Assembly: GCA_016186905.1 (NCBI GenBank)
Contig: JACPKS010000001.1
Coordinates: forward strand, 1-64,000
Length of the DNA stretch: 64,000 bases
From: Deltaproteobacteria bacterium
GTDB taxonomy: Bacteria > Bdellovibrionota > UBA1018 > UBA923
Direction of reading: 5' to 3'
In this document: positions 16,015 through 24,699 of the stretch, piece by piece
How positions within the stretch are numbered: position 1 is the stretch's first letter
Layout of the letters: each line of letters begins with the position of its first letter
The notes under the pieces: generated by a model
Database searches by the model: none
What the model was told of the DNA's origin: nothing
Seen by the model: the letters and a program-made list of their open reading frames with translations, nothing else
Program-made: the position numbers and the translations under genes

Positions 16015-16063
16015 TGTGCAAATGTCAAAAATGTTCGACTTCGAACAATCTGACTTTTGCACA
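16015..16063. repeat. TGTGCAA/TTGCACA palindromic repeat, copy 1
   Basis: A 49-bp near-palindrome running from TGTGCAAATGTCA to TGACTTTTGCACA, with centre ATGTTCGA-CT-TCGAACA. Related elements lie near 31.9 and 36.6 kb. It sits in the gap between tRNA-Thr and the Nudix gene. It may be a REP- or MITE-like element or a multi-copy operator. Confidence 0.75.
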
Positions 16064-16138
16064 AGCGCGCATAGACCTCCTCCTCAACCCATGGTTTCAT
16101 TGCCACGCCACCGCCCCTCAATTAGAATCTAGCTAACG

Positions 16139-16573
16139 ATGGGACACCGAAAAGTTCAGTGCTGGATCTTCGCCGCCGACTCGGGCCAACCCAACGACGC
16201 GCGTTGCCTGCTTCTCAAAACGAACGCCGCGCGTGGCGCCTTCTGGCAGCCGGTCACCGGAAGCGTCGAGCCCGGCGAAGGATTCTTCGAAGCCGCGTGC
16301 CGCGAACCTCTCGAAGAGACGGGCTTCGCGTTTGAAAGCCCGCCGGTCGACGTCGGCTACGATTTTGAGTTCACGTCCCGCTTCGGCGTGACCCGCGAGC
16401 GGGTTTTCGTTCTGACCGTCGCGTCCCAGCAAGATCCCCGCCTCGACCCCAAAGAGCACCAGGACTTCCAGTGGATTTCCCCCCTGCAAGCGATCGGGCT
16501 TCTGCGCTTCCCCACGAACGAGCAGGGACTCCGGCTCTCTTTCCGCTGTCTTTTCGGAAAGGACCTCGCTTGA
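16139..16573 (+). CDS. Nudix hydrolase
   Basis: A 144-residue Nudix-fold pyrophosphohydrolase. The Nudix box is complete: GSVEPGEGFFEAACREPLEE followed by TGF, matching G-x5-E-x7-REUxEExGU. The N-terminus (KVQCWIFAADSG, LLLKTNAARGAFWQPVTG) is like dihydroneopterin-triphosphate or dATP pyrophosphatases, which fits a folate or housecleaning role, but the substrate is not certain. Its TGA overlaps the TTG start of the next gene. Confidence 0.88.
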   Translation: MGHRKVQCWIFAADSGQPNDARCLLLKTNAARGAFWQPVTGSVEPGEGFFEAACREPLEETGFAFESPPVDVGYDFEFTSRFGVTRERVFVLTVASQQDPRLDPKEHQDFQWISPLQAIGLLRFPTNEQGLRLSFRCLFGKDLA

Positions 16574-17487
16574 ACATCGCGTGGCGCGCGGGCCTGGCGC
16601 TGATGGTGCTTGCCACCGCCGCCGCCGCCGCGGCCGTCCTCGCGCAGAGCGCATCGGCCGCGCAAAACGCCGTCGTCACCGTAACGCGCGCGGACCTCCA
16701 CGCCAGCCCAGACCCAGAGAGCGAAGTTCTCGAGTCGCGGTTTTCAGGAGCCCGCCTTCGCGTCTCGAACTTCCACAAAAACGGCTGGTATCGCGTCAGA
16801 GCCACAAACGGCCGCTACGGCTGGATCTGGCAGGCTGACATCGCCGTCGACTTTGACCAGGCGCCCCTCGCTTCAGCAAGCATCGATCTTGCCGGAACGG
16901 CGCGTGACCGCAAACCGCGCGAGTCGCACTGGCTCTTCCTCACTCCCCGGGTCGTGGCACTGGGCCTTTCCTCCATCAACGTCGGAGGCTTTCGCGGCAA
17001 CTACACCGCCTCAATGGGCTTCTTGTTCGATCTCGCCGTCCAGCTCGACACGATGATCAAAGCCGTTGCCCGAACGGGCTACTATAGCGGCTCGCTTGGA
17101 GGGGAAATTTTCTCCGCCAGCCGCTCTGGCCTCCTGCTGCTTGGAGGAGCCGAATTCGAGCTCTCGCGGCGTCCACACTGGCATACCGGCATCAACCTTC
17201 TCGCCGGCATCGACAGCAACTCCATCACCTTAGAAGCCGCGGCGGCTGCCAATCCCAGCACCGTCTCCGCGAGCGAATCCTCGCTGCTCGGAATGCTTTC
17301 CTACGTCGCGAAATACACTTTAAATCCAAAAACACGCTTTGCGTTGGAATTCGGGGCCTACTTCGAGCAGTCGAAATCGCGCACTCTGGAGAAAGTCGCG
17401 TTTATGCAGCGGGCCGGCAACCCGTCGAGCCTTACGCCGCGCTTTATGGGGCCATTTGTCTCGTTCGGGGTCGAGTTCGCGCTTTAG
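16570..17487 (+). CDS. Secreted SH3b-domain protein
   Basis: A 305-residue protein with an N-terminal signal (LNIAWRAGLALMVLATAAAA, followed by more hydrophobic residues and AQSASA). Residues about 38-95 are a bacterial SH3-like domain (VTRADLHASPDPESEVL, then NGWYRVRATNGRYGWIWQAD). The C-terminal two thirds look like beta-barrel or envelope-associated strands ending FVSFGVEFAL. The start is probably TTG at 16570, overlapping the Nudix stop as TTGA; no better ATG gives the signal peptide. An outer-membrane or cell-wall-binding role is inferred. Confidence 0.75.
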   Translation: MNIAWRAGLALMVLATAAAAAAVLAQSASAAQNAVVTVTRADLHASPDPESEVLESRFSGARLRVSNFHKNGWYRVRATNGRYGWIWQADIAVDFDQAPLASASIDLAGTARDRKPRESHWLFLTPRVVALGLSSINVGGFRGNYTASMGFLFDLAVQLDTMIKAVARTGYYSGSLGGEIFSASRSGLLLLGGAEFELSRRPHWHTGINLLAGIDSNSITLEAAAAANPSTVSASESSLLGMLSYVAKYTLNPKTRFALEFGAYFEQSKSRTLEKVAFMQRAGNPSSLTPRFMGPFVSFGVEFAL

Positions 17488-17510
17488 TCCGAAAAATCGC
17501 TCTGAGAGCC

Positions 17511-17538
17511 TTGACAGCAGGTTCGGTGTCCGTAAAGA
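17511..17538 (+). promoter_or_regulatory. HU gene promoter
   Basis: TTGACA (17511-17516), a 16-bp spacer and TAAAGA (17533-17538) form a good sigma-70 promoter about 48 bp upstream of the HU start. AAGGAG precedes the ATG. Confidence 0.6.
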
Positions 17539-17585
17539 TCAATGACGTCAAAGCAACAAACCGCAGTACATAAGGAGAATAAAAA

Positions 17586-17858
17586 ATGAACAAAGCTCAA
17601 CTCATCGACGCAATCTCGAAGACCACGAAACTCACGAAGACGGACTGTGAGTACGTCCTCAACAATTGCCTCGACACGATCAAGAAATGCGTGAAAAAGG
17701 GCGACGACGTGACCCTCATCGGCTTCGGCACGTTTACGCGCAGCAAGCGCAAGGCGCGCCTCGGCCGCAATCCGCAGACGGGCAAGGAAATCAAGATCCC
17801 GGCGATGACGGTTCCGAAGTTCCGCGCCGGCCGTGAGTTCAAGAATTACGTAAAGTAA
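17586..17858 (+). CDS. hup: HU family DNA-binding protein
   Basis: A 90-residue nucleoid protein that bends DNA as a dimer. It begins MNKAQLIDAISKTTKLTKTD and has the HU/IHF signature GFGTFTRSKRKARLGRNPQT, followed by GKEIKIPAMTVPKFRAGREFK. Length and motifs are canonical. It has its own promoter and a strong terminator, so it is monocistronic. Confidence 0.97.
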   Translation: MNKAQLIDAISKTTKLTKTDCEYVLNNCLDTIKKCVKKGDDVTLIGFGTFTRSKRKARLGRNPQTGKEIKIPAMTVPKFRAGREFKNYVK

Positions 17859-17882
17859 TCGCTCACGCTGTAGAAGTTCGAG

Positions 17883-17918
17883 AAAGCCCCGTTCGGTGAC
17901 GGACGGGGCTTTTTTTTG
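17883..17918 (+). terminator. Rho-independent terminator of HU gene
   Basis: Stem AGCCCCGT/ACGGGGCT with a 10-nt loop, followed by at least eight T. Confidence 0.9.
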
Positions 17919-17985
17919 CGCCCGCGAGCCCCGATTTTTTTTACTTACAGCACGGTTTTCGCTGGAATCCGCACGCCGCGTGAAT

Positions 17986-19212
17986 ATGATCGTCGAAACC
18001 ATGACAGCTCTGGCTCTGGAGTTCGAGAACGTCACAAAACTTTTTACCGCCGACAAGAAAGTCGTCGATAAGCTCTCGTTCTCCGTCAGGGAGGGCGAGT
18101 TCTTCTCGATTCTCGGCCCGAGCGGCTGCGGAAAAACCACCTGCCTTCGCATGATCAGCGGCCTCGAAAAACCGAGCACCGGCGTGATCCGCATGAACGG
18201 CAAAGTCGTCAACGACGTTCATCCCCACAAACGCAACGTCCATATGGTTTTTCAGAAGTACGCGCTCTTTCCCCACTTGAATGTCTTCGACAACGTCGCG
18301 TTCGGCCTGCGGATGAAGAAACGCCCTGAGCGCGAGATCCGAGACCGCGTCACGCGCATGCTCAAGATGGTGAGCATGGAGGATTACGCCAAGCGCTCGA
18401 TCCAGCAGCTCTCGGGCGGCGAGCAGCAGCGCGTAGCGCTCGTACGATCGCTCGTGAACGAACCGGCCATTCTTCTGCTGGATGAACCTCTCGGCGCGCT
18501 CGATCTCAAACTTCGCGAACAGATGCAGCAGGAGCTGGCCACCATCCAAAAACAGCTTGGCACCACGTTCATCTTCGTCACGCACGACCAGTGGGAAGCG
18601 CTCACCCTTTCTGACCGCATCGCGATCATGAACCGCGGCAAGATCGAGCAGATCGGCACGCCCGCCGAAGTCTACGAACAACCCAACACCGCGTTCGTCT
18701 CGCGCTTCGTCGGCACGACCAATCTTTTCAAAGGAAAGCTCATTGCCGCCTCAAACGGAATTTGCTCGATTCAGACCGAGGAAGCGGGCCTGCTGCACAC
18801 CCGCCTTGAGGATGGCAGGCTGCCTCCGCCTGAAGGCGTGGCCGTCGGCCTCGTCGTTCGCCCCGAAAAAATCCGCATTCGCGTGACGTCGCCGTCGCAT
18901 TCTCCCGCGGCTGCGTCCGCGCCGGCAAACGGCGGGGTGCTCATCGAAGTGGGATCCGGCGCCGCGATCACCGCGGCGCCCTCCGTGGCCGTCGCGCCAC
19001 AGCCCTCGATCAACGTTCTTCGCGGCACGCTGCTTGAGCGCACTTATTTCGGCGCGACCACGCAGGTGCGTCTGAAGATCAACGACCAGCTCCCGCCGCT
19101 CATCGCGCTGCTCGCCAACCAGGCGGCGACCAAAATGCCGGCGCTCAAGGTCGGCGAGCGCTACTACGCGGTCTGGGACGCCGCCGACAGCGTTCTTGTG
19201 CAAGACGCCTAA
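17986..19212 (+). CDS. potA: Polyamine ABC transporter ATP-binding protein
   Basis: The ATPase of a spermidine/putrescine importer. It has Walker A GPSGCGKTT, the Q-loop VFQKYALFPHLN, signature LSGGEQQR, Walker B ILLLDEPLGALD and the switch FVTHDQWEA. A C-terminal TOBE/OB regulatory region follows from about residue 240. That tail contains an Ala/Pro/Ser-rich insert (residues about 300-335) not usual in PotA. The start is either ATG 17986 or ATG 18001; neither has a strong ribosome-binding site. It is first of four potABCD genes in one transcript. Confidence 0.92.
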   Translation: MIVETMTALALEFENVTKLFTADKKVVDKLSFSVREGEFFSILGPSGCGKTTCLRMISGLEKPSTGVIRMNGKVVNDVHPHKRNVHMVFQKYALFPHLNVFDNVAFGLRMKKRPEREIRDRVTRMLKMVSMEDYAKRSIQQLSGGEQQRVALVRSLVNEPAILLLDEPLGALDLKLREQMQQELATIQKQLGTTFIFVTHDQWEALTLSDRIAIMNRGKIEQIGTPAEVYEQPNTAFVSRFVGTTNLFKGKLIAASNGICSIQTEEAGLLHTRLEDGRLPPPEGVAVGLVVRPEKIRIRVTSPSHSPAAASAPANGGVLIEVGSGAAITAAPSVAVAPQPSINVLRGTLLERTYFGATTQVRLKINDQLPPLIALLANQAATKMPALKVGERYYAVWDAADSVLVQDA

Positions 19213-19221
19213 GCGACCGCG

Positions 19222-20124
19222 ATGGAACCAACCGCTTTCACCAAGCAGCAGAAAACCCCGGCCTTCATCTTTCCGAGTTTAGGCTGGTTCATTTTTTTCC
19301 TGATCATTCCCCTGGGAATCGTCGTGGCGTTCAGCCTCATGCACAAAGGCGCGTACGGCCAGATCGAGTACCGCCTCGATCTCGGAAATTTCGCGCGGGT
19401 GTTCGAGCCGATTTACCTTAAAACCGTGTTTCGCTCGCTGCTGCTCGCGGCATTTACGGCGGGCACGTGTCTTGTTCTTGCGTATCCGCTGGCCTACCTC
19501 ATGGCGCGGTCCGGAGACATGCTGAAAAAACTGATCCTCGCGCTCGTGATCGTGCCGTTCTGGACGAATTTCGTGATCCGCATCTACGCGTTGAAACTCG
19601 TTCTCGGCGAAAACGGCCTCATCAACCAGCTCCTGCGCGAGCTTCACCTCATCGCGGCTCCGCTTCAGCTCACCGACAACCTGATCGGCGTCGGTATCGG
19701 CATGATTTATAATTACCTTCCGTTCATGGTCCTTCCCCTGTTCGTGGCGCTCGATAAACTCGATTTCACGCTGCTCGACGCCGCTTACGACCTCGGCGCC
19801 TCGCGCGTTCAGATGGCGCTGAAAGTTCTGCTGCCGCTGAGCCTTCCGGGCATCGTCACGGGCAGCATCTTCGTTTTCATCCCGGCCTTCGGCGAATTCG
19901 TCATCCCGGATTTAATGGGCGGCTCGCAGAGCATGTACGTGGGAACCCTCATTACCGAAACGTTCTTGAAATCGCGTGACTGGCCGTTTGGCAGCGCCAT
20001 GAGCACGCTGCTCGTGCTCATGGCGATGGTTTCGTTCGTCATCGTGCTCTCGCGCGCCTCGCGTGACCCCGCCGCGCGCGAAATGCGCGGCAAAAGAGCG
20101 GAGGCGGGGCCGGTCCATGTTTAA
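19222..20124 (+). CDS. potB: Polyamine ABC transporter permease PotB
   Basis: A 300-residue inner-membrane permease of the BPD family with about six membrane segments (FIFPSLGWFIFFLIIPLGIV, LLLAAFTAGTCLVLAYPLAY, and others). The EAA-type loop is seen as LLDAAYDLGASRVQMALKVL. MxPFWTNF-like IVPFWTNFVIRIYA is typical of PotB/PotH. The gene follows potA by 9 bp and overlaps potC by 8 bp. Confidence 0.93.
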   Translation: MEPTAFTKQQKTPAFIFPSLGWFIFFLIIPLGIVVAFSLMHKGAYGQIEYRLDLGNFARVFEPIYLKTVFRSLLLAAFTAGTCLVLAYPLAYLMARSGDMLKKLILALVIVPFWTNFVIRIYALKLVLGENGLINQLLRELHLIAAPLQLTDNLIGVGIGMIYNYLPFMVLPLFVALDKLDFTLLDAAYDLGASRVQMALKVLLPLSLPGIVTGSIFVFIPAFGEFVIPDLMGGSQSMYVGTLITETFLKSRDWPFGSAMSTLLVLMAMVSFVIVLSRASRDPAAREMRGKRAEAGPVHV

Positions 20125-20911
20125 GACGCCGTTTAAGACCCCGCTTAAACCGCCGCGCATCCCCGGAAAAAAGCGACGCCCTTCGCTTGTGGCCTACACC
20201 ACGTTCATTCTCGCCGCGCTTTATCTTCCTCTCGTCGCGCTCTCAGTGCTTTCGTTTCGCGGCGGACCGACGCTCTTCCACTGGTACGTGCGGGCGTTTA
20301 GCGACCCGCAGCTCCTGCAGTCGCTCTGGAACAGCATCTTCATCGGCGTGGGCTCGACAATCATCTCGACCGTGCTGGGAACGATGGCGGCCCTGGGCCT
20401 TCGCAGGCCGCGCTTTCCGGGGCGCGTGGCGTTTGAGTCTCTCATTAACCTGCCGCTCGTACTTCCCGAAATCGTCATGGGGCTTTCGCTTCTCGTCTGG
20501 TTTTCGTTCTTAAAAATGACGCTGGGGCTTTTCTCGGTGATCTTGGCGCACACCACGTTTTCGGTGTCGTATGTCACCTTGATCATTCTGGCGCGAATCA
20601 AGGGGATGGACCCGCTGCTTGAAGAAGCGGCCTCCGACCTGGGCGCGACACCTTGGCGCGCGTTTTGGACCGTGACCTTCCCGCTGCTGCTGCCAGCGGT
20701 CATCAGCGGGGCGCTTTTGTCGTTTACGCTCTCGTTCGACGACTTCCTCATCACGTTTTTCACCTCGGGCGTGGGAAGCGACACGCTTCCCATCCGCATT
20801 TACTCAATGATGCGCTTCGGGGTGACGCCGGAAATGAACGCGATTTCGTTCTCGGTTATTTTCTTCACGCTACTGACTGTGGTAATGGTTTTCCGTCTTC
20901 GGAGGGAATAA
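20117..20911 (+). CDS. potC: Polyamine ABC transporter permease PotC
   Basis: A 264-residue permease with six predicted membrane segments. The EAA loop is EEAASDLGATPWRAFWTVTF; NLPLVLPEIVMGLSLLVWF and SFDDFLITFF are typical of PotC/PotI. The N-terminus is unusually basic with two KTP repeats (FKTPFKTPLKPP). ATG 20117 overlaps the potB stop. Confidence 0.93.
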   Translation: MFKTPFKTPLKPPRIPGKKRRPSLVAYTTFILAALYLPLVALSVLSFRGGPTLFHWYVRAFSDPQLLQSLWNSIFIGVGSTIISTVLGTMAALGLRRPRFPGRVAFESLINLPLVLPEIVMGLSLLVWFSFLKMTLGLFSVILAHTTFSVSYVTLIILARIKGMDPLLEEAASDLGATPWRAFWTVTFPLLLPAVISGALLSFTLSFDDFLITFFTSGVGSDTLPIRIYSMMRFGVTPEMNAISFSVIFFTLLTVVMVFRLRRE

Positions 20912-20913
20912 CC

Positions 20914-21975
20914 ATGCGTCGCATCCTGATTCTGTCCGCTCTGTTCACGCTCGCTGTTTCAGCGTGCACCAAGAAAACCGATTCTCAGACCGCGCCAGCC
21001 GCCGCGACAGCGCCGCGCGTGCTGCATCTCTACTGCTGGTCGAACTACTTCAGCCCGCGATTTCTCTCCGAGTTCGAAAAGAAGTCAGGTGCGAAGATCG
21101 ACCTCAATTATTTTTCCTCGAATGAGGAACTGCTCGCGAAGCTTCAGGCCGGCGCCCGCGGTTACGACCTGATCGTGCCGACCGGATATCTCATCCGCGC
21201 TTTGAAATCGCTTGGCTTGATCGAGCCGCTGGGAAAGCTTGATTGGCCGGAGCTCGCGAATCTCGTGGGCATGGCAAAGGCGCCGCAGCACGACCCCACG
21301 CGCGAGTTCGCGATTCCGTATTCAAGCGGCACGACGGGGCTCGCGGTGAATCGCGCGAAGGTCAAAGCGAAGGTGGATTCGCTCGCGTGGGTTTTCGAAC
21401 ATCCAGAGCTGAAAGGCCAGGTGGGCATGCTCGACGACGCGCCGGTCGTGATCGGAACGGCGCTCCGGTATCTCGGCTATCATTATAATGACGCAAGTGA
21501 CGAGGCGCTGGCCAAAGCCAAGGCGCTTCTCGTGAAGCAGAAGAAGTTTCTCAAGACCTATACGGCCGATCCCATGCCGATCATGGAAGCCGGCGAAATC
21601 GCCGTGACTCAGGCCTACTCGGGCGACGTATTGCAGGTGCGCCGCAAAAATCCCAATCTTGAGTTCGTGCATCCCAAAGAGGGCGGCGAGTTTTTCATGG
21701 ATTATCTCGCGATCCCCAAGGGCGCGGCATCGCCCGAGCTCGCCAAAGAATTCATGCGCTTTTCGCTCGACCGCGGGATCGCGGCCGTGCAGGTCATGCA
21801 TCTGTTTTATAGTCCGGTGGTCGATATCAAGGGCCTTCCCGGCACCGAATCGCTCATCTCGAACAAGGTGATTTTCCCCGGCGAGGAAACTCTTAAGAAA
21901 TTCGAGATCTTGGAAGACAACCCCGAACGCCTCGAAAAGCTGCAGCGCATCTGGACTGAGCTTAAATCGAGCTAG
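20914..21975 (+). CDS. potD: Polyamine-binding lipoprotein PotD
   Basis: A 353-residue periplasmic solute-binding protein. It has a lipoprotein signal with lipobox LAVSAC, then the PotD pattern LHLYCWSNYFSPRFLSEFEK, ARGYDLIVPTGYLI, FAIPYSSGTTGLAVN and GEIAVTQAYSGDV. It captures polyamine for PotABC. The ATG at 20914 lies 2 bp past potC and is preceded by GGAGGG. It is the last gene of the operon. Confidence 0.93.
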   Translation: MRRILILSALFTLAVSACTKKTDSQTAPAAATAPRVLHLYCWSNYFSPRFLSEFEKKSGAKIDLNYFSSNEELLAKLQAGARGYDLIVPTGYLIRALKSLGLIEPLGKLDWPELANLVGMAKAPQHDPTREFAIPYSSGTTGLAVNRAKVKAKVDSLAWVFEHPELKGQVGMLDDAPVVIGTALRYLGYHYNDASDEALAKAKALLVKQKKFLKTYTADPMPIMEAGEIAVTQAYSGDVLQVRRKNPNLEFVHPKEGGEFFMDYLAIPKGAASPELAKEFMRFSLDRGIAAVQVMHLFYSPVVDIKGLPGTESLISNKVIFPGEETLKKFEILEDNPERLEKLQRIWTELKSS

Positions 21976-22092
21976 GCTGCAATAATTAAACGGCTGCGGT
22001 TTTTGCCGCTTTACACCCGTTGGACCTGCTCTTATTCTTGGATGAGGTCTATTTATTGATCTTTTTACCGATCCAAGGAGAGGAAACAAAAA

Positions 22093-22761
22093 ATGAAAAA
22101 ATTCAACTGGCTTCTCACGCTCGTTCTCGCGCTCGCGTTGAACGTAGCTTACGCAAAAGATACCACCCGCAAGGTCGCAACCGACGCTGACGCCCTCGAA
22201 AACGAAATCATCGAGAGCAATGTCAATTATGTCCCGGAGAAGATTCAAAAATGCATCAACCGGGTCAGGGAAAGCTGCACGCTCTCCAACAACGACGTCG
22301 ATCGCATCGGCAATAACGTTGTCGAGTGCAAGCAGCTCAAGAGCAAGAAGGGCACCACCGTTCAGGAGCTTTTTCTTCTCGCCGACGCCGGCAAGCTCGT
22401 CGTCGTGACGACGAAATCCGCGGCCGGCCAGACCTGCTCCCGCACGAAATATTCGCTCGGCTTCTGGAACTACATCCAGGAAATCAAAATCATCCGAAAC
22501 CACGCCTGGATGTACACGAACAATGGCCGGGTCTACTTCATGAATCCTGACGAGAGCTTCGTTGAAGTCTACAGCTCTTCCGGAAAACCCTACGCCGGCG
22601 TCAGGGACATCAAAGGGGATAGCGGCGGCCAAAACATCATCCTCATCATGAAAAACGGACAGGACGTCACAATGGACCGTGAGACGCTGGCCAAGCGCAA
22701 GAAGGTTCCCGTCGAGTTCAGCAGCGTTCCGACGAACCGCTCGCTTTTTCGCGACGAGTGA
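22093..22761 (+). CDS. Secreted hypothetical protein
   Basis: A 222-residue protein with a signal peptide (MKKFNWLLTLVLALALNVAY, cleaved after AYA). Four cysteines (CINRVRESC, ECKQL, TCSR) may form disulfides. The C-terminal half reads as beta-strands with repeated Tyr/Asn (WMYTNNGRVYFMNPDESFVE). No family recognised. AAGGAGAG precedes the ATG, and a strong terminator follows, so it is monocistronic. Confidence 0.78.
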   Translation: MKKFNWLLTLVLALALNVAYAKDTTRKVATDADALENEIIESNVNYVPEKIQKCINRVRESCTLSNNDVDRIGNNVVECKQLKSKKGTTVQELFLLADAGKLVVVTTKSAAGQTCSRTKYSLGFWNYIQEIKIIRNHAWMYTNNGRVYFMNPDESFVEVYSSSGKPYAGVRDIKGDSGGQNIILIMKNGQDVTMDRETLAKRKKVPVEFSSVPTNRSLFRDE

Positions 22762-22787
22762 TCGTCCGCTGATTTAAGCGTTAATCT

Positions 22788-22822
22788 GGGCGGATCGGCG
22801 AAAGCCGGTCCGCCCTTTTTTT
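22788..22822 (+). terminator. Rho-independent terminator
   Basis: Stem GGGCGGATCGGC/GCCGGTCCGCCC (one G-U pair) with a GAAA tetraloop and a T-run. It ends the secreted-protein gene upstream. Confidence 0.92.
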
Positions 22823-23091
22823 CGATCTTTTTTTAACGCAGCGCTTTGCCATTAGTTAGCAGCCACCTTTTCGCTGTCTAACTCCTTTACACCTGTAAAC
22901 GCGTGGCGCGGCCGAAATGGCCCTCTCAGTGCGGCTTTTCAACCATCGACCATCGCCCGGCACGCGTAACCTACCGTTATTTCTCACAAACCAACTCCCG
23001 TGGTCATTTTGGCACCGAACCTGCTTATAGGGCCGTCGAACAGAAGCTTACTTTGAGTGACAGCGTGTGAAGAATATTTAAGGAGAAGTAT
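22823..23091. other. Intergenic region before lipoprotein gene
   Basis: No ORF is supported. The only useful feature is the ribosome-binding site AAGGAGA just before the ATG at 23092. No certain promoter can be picked. Confidence 0.4.
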
Positions 23092-23601
23092 ATGAAGACC
23101 TCTATCGAAAAATCTGGAGCCAAGATCCTCGCGACGCTAGCACTTGCACTGACTCTTGCTCAGGCGCTTACGGCGTGCGGAAGCAATAGCACGAACGCGA
23201 ACCCGAATAACAACGGCCTACCGGCCCCGACTTACGGCTCATTGCCGCAACCTCCGGCCGGCGGCACGGTTCCCATGGGTTACTACTGGGGCCCGAACGG
23301 CTACGCGTACGGCTGTCCGACCGGTTACGTGCAGAGTGGAAACTCGTGCATCGTCAACACCAACGGCGGCAACGTCGTTTGCGGAAGCAACATGAGCTGG
23401 AACGGCTGGGCCTGCGTGCCGAATAACTTCAACTGCCCCAACGGCGGCCAGTTCAGCTATTACTACGGCGGCTGCGTGACCATGACCTGCGAACAGCAGA
23501 ACATCCTCTGGGGCCTCGGAACGGCGTACGTCTGCAAGTACACCACGGGCGCTCCGCAGACCGGCTGCTGGTTTAACGGCTACGCTTGGCAGTGCAAATA
23601 A
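23092..23601 (+). CDS. Gly/Tyr/Cys-rich lipoprotein
   Basis: A 169-residue lipoprotein with lipobox LTAC (residues about 25-28) after a long signal region. The mature part has Asn/Pro linkers, then repeated short Cys-containing modules (GCPTGYVQSGNSCI, VCGSNMSWNGWACVPN, CPNGGQFSYYYGGCV, TGCWFNGYAWQC) resembling disulfide-stabilised repeats. Function unknown; surface exposure is likely. The 3' end overlaps convergent trmB by 29 bp. Confidence 0.78.
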   Translation: MKTSIEKSGAKILATLALALTLAQALTACGSNSTNANPNNNGLPAPTYGSLPQPPAGGTVPMGYYWGPNGYAYGCPTGYVQSGNSCIVNTNGGNVVCGSNMSWNGWACVPNNFNCPNGGQFSYYYGGCVTMTCEQQNILWGLGTAYVCKYTTGAPQTGCWFNGYAWQCK

Positions 23602-24388
23602 CTTCCAGAAAATAAATCGGGAGCTTCTGCTCTCGGAACCCTTTTTCAAAAAGCGTGTCGCGCCCGCCGAAGAGCGTGCCCAGCTCCGCCGCGGAGAGCG
23701 AGGCGTAGTCGATCGACTGCCGAACGATCTCAAACCGCGCGCAAACGGCGGCGCTCGCGTTCGGAAGCTGATCTTCGTCCATCGGCTTTCGCACAAGCAT
23801 CTGCTTCGCGCGCATGCCGCGCTCGGTCGGCACGGGCCCATCATACGCCGGAAGCACCGGCCGCGGCGCCCCCCAAAGTGCCAGCATCCACTGAAAATAT
23901 CCCGGGTGATCGGTCTTAATGAAAACCCGCCCACCCGGTTTCAAAACGCGCGCGCAATCGAGCAGAAACGCCTCCTGAATCAAACGATGTTTGAGCTGTG
24001 GTTTCTTCGCCCACGGGTCGGGAAAAAACACCCAGACCTCATCAAGTTCGTCCTCGCCGAAGATCCGCGAGATCTCCTGCGCCTTCCCGCGCAAGAGTGC
24101 GACGTTTTTCAATCCCATCCCGTGCACGCGCTTGGCACCCTTGAAGAGCACCTTGAACTTCCAATCGATGCCGACGAACGCGGCGTCCGGATTTGCCTCG
24201 GCGATCGACGCGAGAAACCCAGCGTTCGAGCAACCCACTTCGAAGACCAGCCGCTCAGGCCCACGCTCCATGCTCCCACGAAAAAACTCACGCCACACAC
24301 CCTTGCGCTCAGATGCCGCGGCTGCGTCGAACGCGATGCCCGAAAACTCGCCTAAGCGCCCGGCATACGGATTTTTGTGGGTGGACAT
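23573..24388 (-). CDS. trmB: tRNA (guanine-N7-)-methyltransferase
   Basis: A 271-residue SAM-dependent methyltransferase that makes m7G46 in tRNA. SAM motif I is FEVGCSNAGFLASIA; NPDAAFVGIDWK, FPDPWAKKPQLKHRLIQ and GGRVFIKTDHPGYF are TrmB hallmarks. The C-terminal 60 residues are longer than in most TrmB. The start ATG 24388 (MSTHKNPYAGRL) is chosen because upstream sequence lacks family similarity. Confidence 0.88.
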   Translation of the reverse strand: MSTHKNPYAGRLGEFSGIAFDAAAASERKGVWREFFRGSMERGPERLVFEVGCSNAGFLASIAEANPDAAFVGIDWKFKVLFKGAKRVHGMGLKNVALLRGKAQEISRIFGEDELDEVWVFFPDPWAKKPQLKHRLIQEAFLLDCARVLKPGGRVFIKTDHPGYFQWMLALWGAPRPVLPAYDGPVPTERGMRAKQMLVRKPMDEDQLPNASAAVCARFEIVRQSIDYASLSAAELGTLFGGRDTLFEKGFREQKLPIYFLEVICTAKRSR

Positions 24389-24699
24389 GGGCACTCTCAA
24401 TACTACAGAAGAGGGACGGAGCGTAGCGCTTCCGAATCTTATTTTCACTTTCGGCCAAAAACAGGTTAGCCGTCTTTTCGAAGCTTATTTTGGCCTTAGG
24501 CAAGGAAGTTTTCGACGAGCGAGGAAGCTAGCCGTGGGTGGCTGCTGACGAAGCGAGGAGAAAACTGACGCGGCATAAGGACAAAAGAAGCGAGAAAAGA
24601 GAGCGTGGGCGCCCGGGAGGGACTCCGGGCGCCCACTGTTTCTTCCACAAGGACGAGAAGTATGACGGCCTTTCGGCCGCTTACCGCCTACCCCCGTTA
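24389..24699. other. Intergenic region between fliC and trmB
   Basis: The 311-bp gap has the flagellin terminator at 24607-24634 and otherwise no supported gene. Short plus-strand frames here look like shadows. Confidence 0.4.
24607..24634 (-). terminator. Flagellin gene terminator
   Basis: A perfect 10-bp GC stem GGGCGCCCGG/CCGGGCGCCC with an 8-nt loop. On the minus strand it is followed by a T-rich but interrupted stretch, and it lies about 65 bp past the fliC stop. Confidence 0.65.
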
